A stretch of DNA of 64,000 bases from Siphonodentalium dalli (taxonomy: Eukaryota; Mollusca; Scaphopoda; Gadilida; Siphonodentaliidae). Positions 1 to 10,029 of this stretch are shown in pieces (the stretch's first letter is position 1; each line of letters begins with the position of its first letter). The translations under genes and the position numbers were made by a program. The stretch covers positions 134,509,917-134,573,916 of the forward strand of contig CP136066.1 of the NCBI GenBank assembly GCA_032622095.1, in the 5' to 3' direction. Below the pieces are notes generated by a model. That model did not search any database and was not told the DNA's origin. It was given only the letters and a program-made list of their open reading frames with translations.

Positions 1-219
1 GCAATGCCATCACCTTTATAATATAATAGACATGCGTACAACAATAAAACAATGCTCCGCACTTGCACACGTATCTTTTGTCAAGCATAAACCCGAGTAA
101 ATGTAACTTGTCAAGTGTCATTTGCAACTACCCTAATACCGGTACAATTGAATTTTATTTGCATGTTCCGACAAGCATTGATTGAACACAACGTCCGGCA
201 AAATACGGCAGCTCACGTA
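1..219. other. left flank, no gene seen
   Basis: AT-rich sequence outside the first recognisable transposon. A short open frame runs from about 115 into the GC-rich transposon end and is therefore not a credible gene. Nothing else is supported here. Confidence 0.5.
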
Positions 220-228
220 GGTAAATGG

Positions 229-2554
229 ATCCGGGCCCACTCGCCCCAGGGCCAGCTCGCCCCAGGCCGTTTTTGGGGCGAGCTGGCCCACCTTTCAGGG
301 GCGAGCTGGCCCGGGTATTACATTTGTATTAAAGTTGTAAATAAGTTAATATATATTAATATATTAATTTCTTAAGTTCAGATTATGATATATTTCAGAG
401 TTATGTCCATCAATTTTGACATTTAGATTACTTTAGGCACGTTTGTTAGCAAAGATAATAGCCATGCAGTTTATCACACTAGTTGGTTTGAACGACGAAC
501 CGGCGAATTCATAAATAACAATAATGAACTGTTTTCACATTCTGGATATTAAAGTTTCTCTTATTCTCTGAGTTCATCTCACTATCTCTGGAGTTTGGGA
601 AACCATTAGAAGCCAGGGTTTCCGTTAGTACGGCTCAGCGTCCGTAGGACGGCCTCATTCCCCTCGCAGATTATCTGTTTGGTTCATGCATATACCAAAT
701 GTCAGTCGCAATATGTCGTAAAAAAAAATCGATTGCAACGGGAGTTTGGGGGTTAAACAGAATACTGGTGAAATGCGTGTCAAATAGCGACGTTATATAC
801 AGCGTAATACATGTCGCGGTAACATCAAAGAAATTAAGCCGGACTGCTGAGTACGCATATTTTTGTGCACGGGATGAAACTACTCATGCTCGAAAATCCC
901 GTGATATCCTACGATTACATAATTTGATCAAAGTATGCGAATTTCTTAGTCGGGACATTTTTATGCACAGGATTTTCATGGATGAAACTACTCCTTCTCC
1001 GAGATCCCGTGCTATCGTACGGTACATAATTAATGGGTCCGTGAGGTTCAGAACAGAGTTTTAGCAAGCGTGTTATAAAATATAATTTGACGGGAAATGT
1101 GAACATGTGCGTCGTTGATTGTGCTTGGGGACCCAAGCGGGAGCCGCAGGACAACGCAACTATTATTTACCGTACTTTGACTGTATCTCCGTATTAGGGA
1201 GGGGGTATGTGTTTGTCTTTATCCTCCATGTATGTAATATGGATCAAATGAATGGTGTTGTTAACTTGTCACTATGAATTCCCACTATAGAGACTGATTT
1301 CGGGACAGGTTCCGTATTATTGTGAAATAAATCACTTTGGGATTTTGTTGACTATGCATGGCAATATACGCATAATAAGCAATTGCGGTCGTCGGTTTAT
1401 GGACTAATAGAGACTATTGAACAAGCTACGCATTCCGAGTGAAAGATGTTGCTACCATTCGTATTCCGCCGCTATAAATATCTCCTGCAGACAAACCCTG
1501 CAGTATGACGTCACAGCGCACAAATAGTTTTACGATTGACAGCGTATATCCTAGCTGTCAGTTCCATTTGCACAGAAGCTGCTTGAAATTCTAGGAAATA
1601 CTTTATTCAATTCTCCTTAATTGCTATCTATTATTGGTCAATGCATAGATGCTTTGTAGTGTTTAGATTTATTATGCCTGTTGGAATCTTATTGTATAAA
1701 TTTGTAATCACTAACTCATAGGTTGTTCATTAATATATAGTATTCAATCAGACGCAGTCTTACGTTCGTAACTAATTGATTATCTGGAGTCATTCTGGAC
1801 ACCATCAACAGAATTAAAGCACCCACGGAAATGATTGACTTGCGTAATATATACGTAGCTTTGGGTTTCTTTGTGGGACTCTTAGATGCAAGGAAATTGC
1901 TACTTTTCAGTGTCAAATAACAAAATTTTCGCCCGACAGGACGAACCATGGTCGTCCCGTCGCGTTATGTGTTTCCCCAATACGGACTCATTAATTCCCC
2001 CCTGGCGGAAACCCTGTAGAAGCCGTTATTATATCCCCATTCATATGATATCCTATCAAAACAATAGAAGCAGGTTGTTTACACAGTAACCAATCGACTA
2101 ATCACACTTCAGAGGATGAGATGGCTTCAGTGTGATAGATAATCACTTTCATATGCCGACCACATACCGTATATAAGCAGTGCAATATTTATCTGACATC
2201 ATAACCACAAATATGTTCCGTTGTATCTGCGACTATATACAACGGCAGTGGCTCGACTCAAGTCATTTTCGATCGAGGAATGGAGTATATTCCGACATGA
2301 CGTTCGGACAAATAATAATGATCTCGAATGTTTGTATATTTAATTCAACATCCCAAATTCAATGATACACATCTTGGGTATCAGTTGACCGATTTGGGTA
2401 TCACTTTGTATGGTATCACTTGACTCGGGTATCACTTGACTGTAAGTCAGAGAAAGCAAGCAAAACGACAACTTAAATAAGACATTATCCCTTGGGGCGA
2501 GCTGGCCCAGGTCGACTGGGGCGAGCTGGCCCTGGGGCGAGTGGGCCCGTTTCC
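229..2554. mobile_element. non-autonomous DNA transposon with GC-rich repeat-built ends and 9-bp TSD (MULE-like?)
   Basis: The left end (231-312) and the right end (2489-2552) carry the same GC-rich block in inverted orientation, built on the unit GGGCCAGCTCGCCCC; the outermost block reads GGGCCCACTCGCCCCAGG from either side. The flanks are GGTAAATGG (220-228) and GGTAAATCG (2555-2563), an 8/9 match taken as a 9-bp target-site duplication. The left end also contains an extra inverted copy of the unit, so it can fold on itself. No transposase frame is visible. About 1.4 kb of the interior is a later insertion (614-2016). A 9-bp duplication fits Mutator-like elements, but that class assignment is inference. 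Confidence 0.72.
614..2016 (+). mobile_element. CAGGGTTTCCG-ended non-autonomous transposon, copy 1 (hAT-like)
   Basis: Terminal inverted repeat CAGGGTTTCCG at 614 and its complement ending at 2016. TAGAAGC flanks it directly on both sides (607-613 and 2017-2023), a 7-bp duplication, or 8 bp if the following C is counted with the duplication. A second copy lies inverted at 53352-54748. The interior has short frames only; two of them look alike in the two copies simply because the DNA is alike. It sits inside the 229-2554 element, so it is the younger of the two. Confidence 0.85.
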
Positions 2555-2667
2555 GGTAAATCGGTGGCCGAGAGGTAGCGTACTGGTCTCTCGTGCTATC
2601 GAACCGGGGGGATCGCAACATGGTCGGGGTATTCTGACAAAAATCAGAACTCTGTCAGATACCAAGT

Positions 2668-3107
2668 TTGTCACTGTTAGATTAGATTAGATTAGATTTT
2701 ATTTTGATAGTTCAGGTTATACATGTGTACATGAATACATATTATGGATATGTTTACAAGTTGAATCAATATAATTACACAACAGTATATACATATTATA
2801 ATTATAATAGTATATATTAAATATAAATATGTTATATGTTGGGTTCTGATGAGACAGTTAGAGTTCAGACTGTGTAAATAATTGATAATGATATATACCG
2901 TAACTTACGGCGTAAGAGGATTTATCAATTTTCTCAAGAATTAAATCATTTTATTTTATAGAGGTTGTCGTCAGAATATAAGGTAAATTATGTGGCAGAA
3001 ATCTGTATAAAAATAGAAATACTCATGTGACCAGAGACCATCAGGGATAATGCAAAAAGTTCTCTAAACGAGAGCTTAATTCCATTGCGGTCCTGGTGGC
3101 TGTCACT
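2668..3107. mobile_element. AT-rich insertion inside the SINE
   Basis: Absent from the uninterrupted SINE copy at 31.1 kb, where the text runs straight from ...TTTGTCA to GGTTGAAAAG. Here the join is split by about 440 bp starting with (GATTA)n-like sequence; TGTCA is found at both junctions (near 2663-2667 and 3108-3115), a possible 5-bp duplication. No open frame and no convincing terminal inverted repeat were seen, so the class is unknown. Confidence 0.5.
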
Positions 3108-3302
3108 AGTGTCAGGCTGAAAAGTCTCATTCGAGATCACTGAATAAAGATCCGATCAGGCGAATGCAAAAATGTCGACTCCGCCCCCCCCCCCCCATTA
3201 CAACACTTGTCCAGGTATGTTGTTGTGGGTGCAGTACGCTGTCCGATCGGGCGCGGACATTAATGGCTGACCCGTGTACACGCCTCGGTGTGTGCACGTT
3301 AA

Positions 3303-4406
3303 CAGGTCTGGCAAATGTGAGAATACAGCTACAATAGCTGTATTCAGCTAACCTAGCTGTATTCAGCTATATATTATACTCTCAAACCGGCTGTTTTTCG
3401 ATAATAAACTAGAAGCGCTAATTTGCGCATCAAAATTAGGCTACCCTATTCTCCGGCCACCCTCAACCAAATCAAAATCGTCGCTTGTGTTCTGACAAAG
3501 TGTTGCCTTTTGTCGGCACGGCGATGGTGATTATGTGTGAAAACTTACTAAGGCGGTCGATGTCGGTCATAACGGTTAATAACTCTCTTATGCAATGCGG
3601 AATACCTTGAAAAATACATTAAATACAATATTTATCACCGAAGATGGAACATCTTAATCATTCCCGGAAGTATCAATATGATGCTGCTAAAACGCAGTTT
3701 GGTTGGTGCGTTAAAACAGGTAAAAAGGGGAACATCTCTAGCCAGAGTTTAACCGAGCGAGTTCCACTCACTGCTTGAGCTGATTCTCTCCAAAAATACG
3801 GAAACGCATACTTGTATGTCGAATCGCGAAAATACAAATACCAATGTTATGTTTAGTAAGTTTTCACACATTATATATTTTCCCGCCAAAACAGATTGAA
3901 TAGTTCTGACTCGCTAACGACCAATATGCCGCACAATATCTGTATATACAGTTATGAATAGTTACCAGTATCGCTCACAAACCGCTAGTGGTATGTAATT
4001 CTAAATGCTTGATATAGGTACACCATTCTAACGCCCCCTACCGGTTTAGCATCGGGAAGAAGTAAACGAGTGTTTGGGTTGAATTTGATCTTTATTTTAT
4101 AAGTTAGTTAATGAATGCATTTTGCAGAAAATAGTCCCCAGAATATTTACTGACATCGACCACCGTAGTAAGTTTTCACACAAAATTGCCGTGTCGACAA
4201 AAGGCAACACTTTGTCAGAACACAAGCGACGATTTTGATTTGGTTGAGGGTGACCGGAGAATATGGTAGCCTAATTTTGATGCGCAAATTAGCGCTTCTA
4301 GTTTATTATCGAAACAGCCGGTTTGAGAGTATAATATATAGCTGAATACAGCTAGGTTAGCTGAATACAGCTATTGTAGCTGTATTCTCACATTTGCCAG
4401 ACCTGG
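3303..4406. mobile_element. piggyBac-type MITE with long inverted arms and TTAA duplication
   Basis: Inverted arms at about 3303-3569 and 4151-4406 (roughly 95% alike by eye) start CAGGTCTGGCAAATGTGAGA. TTAA flanks both sides (3299-3302 and 4407-4410). The other SINE copy reads CACGTTAAAGAACGCT at the same place, with one TTAA and no insert: a direct view of the pre-insertion state. The arms contain the short internal palindrome AGCTGAATACAGCT several times. The middle has no coding frame. TTAA specificity is the known hallmark of piggyBac transposases, which would have to act in trans. Confidence 0.88.
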
Positions 4407-4522
4407 TTAAAGAACGCTAGGCCTACTGGAGTCACCACAGGGTTATAAAGTTACTCGGCCGTGGTAGCACCTGCACCTCCACATAATCCTCAGCACATTG
4501 AGGGCGATGGAGTATCAAGTAG

Positions 4523-5349
4523 GGGTCCGTGACTACCCGCCCCCGAGACAACCCGCCCCTTTCACTCCGAGACAACCCGCCCCCAAAAATCAATTAGCGG
4601 TAATCAGTGGCTAATTAGGAGGTGTGAGGGGATTATGAGATGTTTGTATAACGAAACTGGGTTGTTTTTTTTATAGATTTTTATTTGATTTAACAACATG
4701 GACAACAATAAATACACATGTAATATAATATAACTTATGAACACAAAAATGCATCAACGATAATACAGTTTGGACTTCACTACGTTCAGCACGGCAACGT
4801 AATCCTGTTTTGTTCGACGAGGCATCAATGCGAAGACTAGAGGGAACTGCTTCCTTTTGCTGTCTTTCTGTACAAACGCAGTGAATACAAGGAAACATAC
4901 TTGCAGAATGAAGATGTCCCATACTCAAGAGTAAACATACCCAGTTCCGTCGGCATCGTTCAAAGGCTGTTTGTATACTGGCCTCCAGTTAACATCAGTG
5001 AGATGAATCCCGATCACTAAGTGTTGTGATAACACACTGTGATAATGAACCATTTGCATCAAATGTTTGTTTTGAAAGCACCCCTTTTAATTAGTCTTCA
5101 CTTACCTTAAGTGCCGTTCAGTTGTCAAAACATCGTGTCATTCTTTATCCCAGTCCACGCATTGACATAATTAATGAATAAACACATGTTTTGTTGATCA
5201 AAATCTTTAATAATATATCATCAAAGAACATAAAAAAACATAATTCACTATTAACAATTTCGGGACAACCCGCCCTCATTTATTGGGACAACCCGCCCCC
5301 CAAAATAGCATAGGGGCGGGTTGTCTCGGGGGCGGGTAGTCCCGTTCCC
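4523..5349. mobile_element. second GC-rich-ended element with perfect 9-bp TSD
   Basis: ATCAAGTAG flanks both sides (4514-4522 and 5350-5358), a perfect 9-bp duplication. The inverted ends carry GACTACCCGCCCC followed by CGAGACAACCCGCCCC (4531-4560 and complement at 5311-5341). As in the 229-2554 element, one end (here the right, 5259-5341) contains extra copies of the unit in both orientations. Length 827 bp, close to the 229-2554 element once its own insertion is removed. A minus-strand open frame (4671-4928, 85 codons) has no recognisable domain and is not called as a gene. Confidence 0.82.
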
Positions 5350-5358
5350 ATCAAGTAG

Positions 5359-5844
5359 ATAGATAGCTAAATCGAGCTAATTTTGTTCATGTTATTTACT
5401 AGTCAGATCTGACTTGATGTTCTTCGGCATGGGCGACTTGTAGTTCAGTCATGAACATGATATACTATAATGATATATTGTATCTCACGTGACTTTGTTA
5501 TTGAAATCAAGCTTTCCGATTGGTTGGCTACTCGACTCTATTAGTCGTAGTTGTATACTACGCCTTCAAGTCTCTCCCATCGTGCACTATGCATATGTAG
5601 TTTTGACTACTAAAAATAGTAACGAACACTACATCAAACTTTGTTCTGAAACTACTTGTTATTTCGCCGCTGATCCAAATTAAAGCTTCAGTAAGGCGAA
5701 CATCAATTGTCTGAACTTAGTAAAAGTTGAAAATAGTAGTTAAGAGGAATTTTTTACATATTATTTTTTTGTCTTTTAAAAAAAATGGTGTTTGCCCACT
5801 GGTTTGCCTTTAATATCTGCATTTGTTCGATACAATATAATAAT
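5359..5844. other. no gene seen
   Basis: Low-complexity AT-rich sequence. An open frame at 5489-5683 (64 codons, plus) shows no recognisable motif and no conserved copy in the window. Confidence 0.4.
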
Positions 5845-5977
5845 TAGAGCATGACTTGTCGTGAAATACGCCGATATAGTGCATATTGCGGTTGTGTAGT
5901 TCACTCCGCTTCGCGTCGTGAACTACACAACCTCACTATGCACTATATCGGCGTATTTCACTCCAAGCCATGCTCTA
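5845..5977. repeat. perfect-ended hairpin repeat (foldback MITE)
   Basis: Two arms of about 60 bp fold on each other: TAGAGCATGACTTG at 5845 pairs with CAAGCCATGCTCTA ending at 5977, and the inner arm GTTGTGTAGTTCAC pairs with GTGAACTACACAAC. The loop is GC-rich (TCCGCTTCGCGTC). Flanking sequence gives no clear duplication beyond TA. Confidence 0.7.
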
Positions 5978-6254
5978 TTTATTAAATAGTGCGTACCTAG
6001 GGGTCTGCGAATCGGGAATTTTGCATCAAATCGAATCTAGATATCGAATACCCTTTCTGATATCGAATCTCGAATCGAATCGGCTAGTGATTGACATTGT
6101 TTACCAGTGGCAGTGTTTATTTCGTTGTCTCATGACGAAAAATAGTCCGTAATTTCGTAAACCTGACGTTAATTATCAGAGCGTCTAGCTCTGTTTGAAT
6201 AGTTGGATCCACCAACTAGACGAAAAACTGCAAAATTCACTAGATACTATATAA

Positions 6255-7275
6255 CAGGCTTTCCGCTAGTAGGGCGGGGGGTCCCTTTATGGGTCCCATT
6301 CCCCTAGCCATTTTTCCCCCTTCTGTCATACCACAGGACATATTCCATATGAATAAAGGTATAAAGATGTTTACTTCTCAATTTTGTTGGGACAGTACTA
6401 AGAAATTTAAATAGTTGACAACTTTATTTGATTTCTAGCGAGAATACATACTCGGACCGATCTAACACTAAAAGTTGGATGTCAGTATGTCTGTAGGCTG
6501 GAGCTAAGTTAGCTAACATTCAATGTGCAGGGTCGATGTGTTCCATTTAGAATAATGAGTACACTTTATATAGTTTTTACTGAACGAGCACACCTGGCTA
6601 GCTAGCTAGCTCCAACCTGCAGACACATTTAGATGAACTGAGGAAGTGATCAAACCCGACATCGCTAGAACACATGCTTTGGAGTCCGCTGGTTACGTTG
6701 CTGCGGTTAGGTTACGAAAAATGACCGCCGATAATTTAATCATACCCACTGATTCTATCTTCATGTCGTAAAAAATATATATCACTCTATTGTTTTCGAT
6801 GCATGTTATCTATGTTTATTATAATTTAGCTTGATATTTAGAACTAAAACATTGCGCCTTTATTCTATTCCTTCATTGCTTCCAACCTGCTAATCGTCTA
6901 TCTGCTGAGTGTTATATTCGGGCACGTTATGCATCCGAACTATCTGCCGAGTCTTGAATAGTGAGTCATTTAACTTCAACGGGCTCGTTTCCGAATACTG
7001 GGAACAACGCAAGGCCTTCACCACCGGTGATCTATAACCTGGCAATTAATTTTTATCTAATAAATTTGCTAGGTTTTAAAGTTATTGCGGTTGATAACAT
7101 AGTAACTTGTGTAGAAAATGGATGCAAAACAATCAGAAAATCTACTCTCTGATTCTTCTATTGGCCGATACAACAAAAGTAGGTCCACTATTGTTTCCAC
7201 GACATTGAAAACATTGACTGCATTTTCCCCTCGGCGGATACAGGACCCATTCCCCAAAACCTGGCAGAAAGCCTG
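6255..7275. mobile_element. CAGGCTTTCCGC-ended element related to the 614-2016 family
   Basis: Starts CAGGCTTTCCGC and ends GCAGAAAGCCTG, flanked by TATATAA on both sides (6248-6254, 7276-7282). End sequence, 7-bp duplication and an identical following C match the logic of the 614-2016 element, but the interior is different, so it is a sister family. An inner inverted repeat (around 6490-6515 and 6596-6620, rich in GCTAGCTAGC) can form a stem. Confidence 0.8.
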
Positions 7276-7577
7276 TATATAACAATGTAAATCTCCTTAA
7301 ACATCCATTGGAACTTGTGTTTTCTTTAGGAAAATCATGACATAGCAAGTCACTCTCATTCTCATGAAGGGTTTGGGATACCGGTATGTTGCATTGAATT
7401 TCTATCTAGATGTGTCATGGCGAACATGACACCAGTAGTGACAGTAAGAATCTTAAAGACAGTTCAATCAACGTATCACAAACTCCATGGAATGGAAGTC
7501 ACTTGTCTACATTATTTAATAAAGATTTGACACACTTGGGCATGGGTACACCGTTCAGCTGTACAATTGGTCTAGTC

Positions 7578-8546
7578 TAGGGTTGGGCGGTATTGACGTT
7601 TTTAAAAACCGCGATTTTTCCAAAATAACACCGCGATATACGGTTTTATTGAATATTATTTTACTATTGAAAAATACCACGTAAAATCAAATTTTAAACG
7701 AGATATATAAGACTCCGGGTTATCGTTATAAGGGATGTAAAATTGTACACACTATCGCCAGGCAGTAAATGATAAATTATTCTCAGAATGGCATGTGCCC
7801 ATTCTATAAAGTTCCTGCCTTCTGGAATACGCAACAACATTGAGTGAATTACAGGCTGAAGTTATCCTGATTACTCCATTGTTTACATATCAGCACACGA
7901 TGCACATTCCTGTTAGATCATAGCTAAGCACGTGCTCATAGGTTGATGGAGGACCTACTAGAATTGGGCCAAGATGGTTCATTCTGGGCTGTCTGCAGTT
8001 TATAACACACAATGAATATTAAACAGAACATTTTTAATTAACTTTGAACGCGGGAAAGATATTCCTAATTAATCATTGAACAATATTGAAGTTCATGAGT
8101 TTATTTGTGCAAATTTTTGGCAAGGAACACTAACATGTCAACTCTAGACGGATTGAGACATGTTCATTTCCTGAGTCAAGCTTTAAGATATAATTGAACA
8201 ACAAATACCGCTGAGTCGTGAGTAGGAAAGTTTGGACGAAGTATCGCTTCCAGGTTGGATTGGGAAGAAGATACTCCATCGCTCTACTTCAGCCCAAAAT
8301 ACAACCGTTGCGTCATTGGTTACAATAAAAGACAATGGCGACTTGGGAGCGACCGATAAAGGCTGCTTTCAATCAGCGGTCCGCTAAAGTATTCAACTCA
8401 GTATTGGATTGTAATTTGAAACAGTCTTTTGAGGTGATAAAATTGCAGTTGTGATATATTGAATTTTTATTTTACACACGGATTCAATACGGTTTTTCTT
8501 TTCCAAACCGACTATAGTCAATATAGTGAAATATCGCCCAGCCCTA
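7578..8546. mobile_element. TAGGGYTGGGCG-ended hAT-like MITE with 8-bp TSD
   Basis: Left end TAGGGTTGGGCGGTAT, right end the complement of TAGGGCTGGGCGATAT; GTCTAGTC flanks both sides (7570-7577, 8547-8554). Ends of this type (TAGGGCTGGGCGATA) are a widespread hAT signature. No coding capacity. It sits inside the 5998-9271 element. Confidence 0.83.
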
Positions 8547-9279
8547 GTCTAGTCCGATACCAATCGTAGTTATCTGCTAAACATTTCATCCCACAATAGA
8601 TCACATACCTACATCACATATTCACAATAATTGTCTTCACAGAGGGAGTCCCAGAAAGCAGACATAAATTACAAGTGTTAAATGTTATCAACAAGATTCA
8701 ACGGATGTTGCAACGCGCTCGATTTCCAGGGAAATGGAAACTGAAAGCAGGAAATTCGACCGGCATTGTCTCAGATAACTGGTCGCACATAATGACGTAA
8801 TTTAAGAACGTAATAGACCGATTGTTCTAAGGTTTCTGTTCATTCCAATCTATGTTTTGTCGCGCATAACCGCGGCTGACATATAATTGGATATCTGAAG
8901 TTCTAAACATAAGGTAATCAATTGAGTTCCGCATATAGGTATCACGCACCGTGTAAACAATTTATATACTAGTAGTGTGATACAGATTACAAATATATGC
9001 GGCGAATGATCACTGTCACGGGTTGCGATCGAAGCACATAATTTACATAATGCACGTCTATTCTGAAAAAGGCATACATTACATTGCATACGTTGGCTAA
9101 CTTGTCAAACGTGTGGTTCAATTTTTTGATTTCAGGTCATTTGGCATGTGTTATCTAGATGTAAATAACGAGACTACACCAAAGTAACACAGATTCGAAA
9201 ATATCCGATTCGTGTCGATCTCGAATCGGGTGCCTGATATCGACATCGAATCGAATATTTGCAGGTCCCTATGCGTACC

Positions 9280-9940
9280 CTTCTACGTTCAGTCCAGTGC
9301 CGTTATAAAGTACTGGGGCTTAACTTTATTCTGTTACAGAACCCAGATTTTCCTACAATAGGAAATGTATTTAGTTATTTTATCGTGTTTTATGATAAAA
9401 ATACTTCCTCGAAATTTTAAAGTATTAAAATGTATCTTGTGCGCATGCGCGACGTCTGCAACAGATGGTAATGTCAAATGGCGGAATCATTAAATTCCGG
9501 AACGAAATGTTCCGTAAATTGGTTCTTTTGATCGATTCTCACACATTTTGAGACGGGATAAATTATTTCTCTTTAGAAAATTGAACTTACAATATATCTC
9601 AATGGATAATATCAACATATATTTGGGTTGAGTTCAACCTTTCGTTCCGCTTCCGGTTTCTATCAGAGAAAATTTTATATTACTACAATGGTGGCCGTAT
9701 TTAATTTTCTCGCTTCGATTAGAAGTCTTTTAATATAATGAGCTAATGTGTTTAAGTTTTCATCCACTGTGGTGAATATTTTTGTTTACAATGTTATTGA
9801 CTTATTAAAGTTGAGAAACAACATGTATTCTCTTTGTCCATAATTGCAAACATCCAGTAAATCTACACAGAGCGACTTGACCGCCGGAAGCAGCAATCTG
9901 CGAAAGTGGTCATGTTTACCTAGAGCGACTAGCTAATTTT
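9280..9940. other. no gene seen
   Basis: Unique-looking AT-rich sequence between two large elements. No coding frame, RNA gene or repeat of note was recognised. Confidence 0.4.
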
Positions 9941-10029
9941 TAGCTCAACTTTACTTTGTAAAGTTTGAGCTATTGCCATGGCTTGGTATCCGTCGTCCGT
10001 GTGTGCATGTGTGATTCGTCAACAATTTC

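Larger units (their letters stand above)
2565..4480 (+). mobile_element. tRNA-derived SINE, copy 1, split by two nested insertions
   Basis: The 5' part (about 2565-2667) has a tRNA-like head with a box A-type motif (TGGCCGAGAGG) followed by a box B-like stretch near 2604-2616. The same unit is uninterrupted at 31100-31508, which shows that two foreign pieces lie here: about 2668-3107 and 3303-4406. The SINE body resumes at about 3108-3302 and again at 4407-4480. The shared tail contains the CACCACAGGGTTATAAAG motif. It is a silenced, broken copy. Confidence 0.78.
5998..9271. mobile_element. TAGGG-ended hAT-like non-autonomous element with two nested elements
   Basis: Left end TAGGGGTCTGCGAAT, right end the complement of TAGGGACCTGCAAAT. 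TGCGTACC flanks both sides (5990-5997 and 9272-9279): a perfect 8-bp duplication, the hAT hallmark. GATTCGA-type motifs crowd both ends, as in the transposase-bearing element at 13566-16734, which makes them likely transposase binding sites. No transposase is left. It contains the insertions 6255-7275 and 7578-8546, so it predates both. Confidence 0.82.

Noticed and set aside
699-1154. Frames shared by the two CAGGG elements (with 54439-54691)
   Set aside because: Similarity is at DNA level across the entire element, frames are not preserved in length, and no transposase motif is present.
2560-2640. A tRNA gene
   Set aside because: Box A-like and box B-like motifs are present but no cloverleaf can be drawn; the shared body with 31.1 kb shows it to be a SINE.
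2838-2870. Hammerhead ribozyme-like CTGATGAG
   Set aside because: No following GAAAC core or flanking stems were found.
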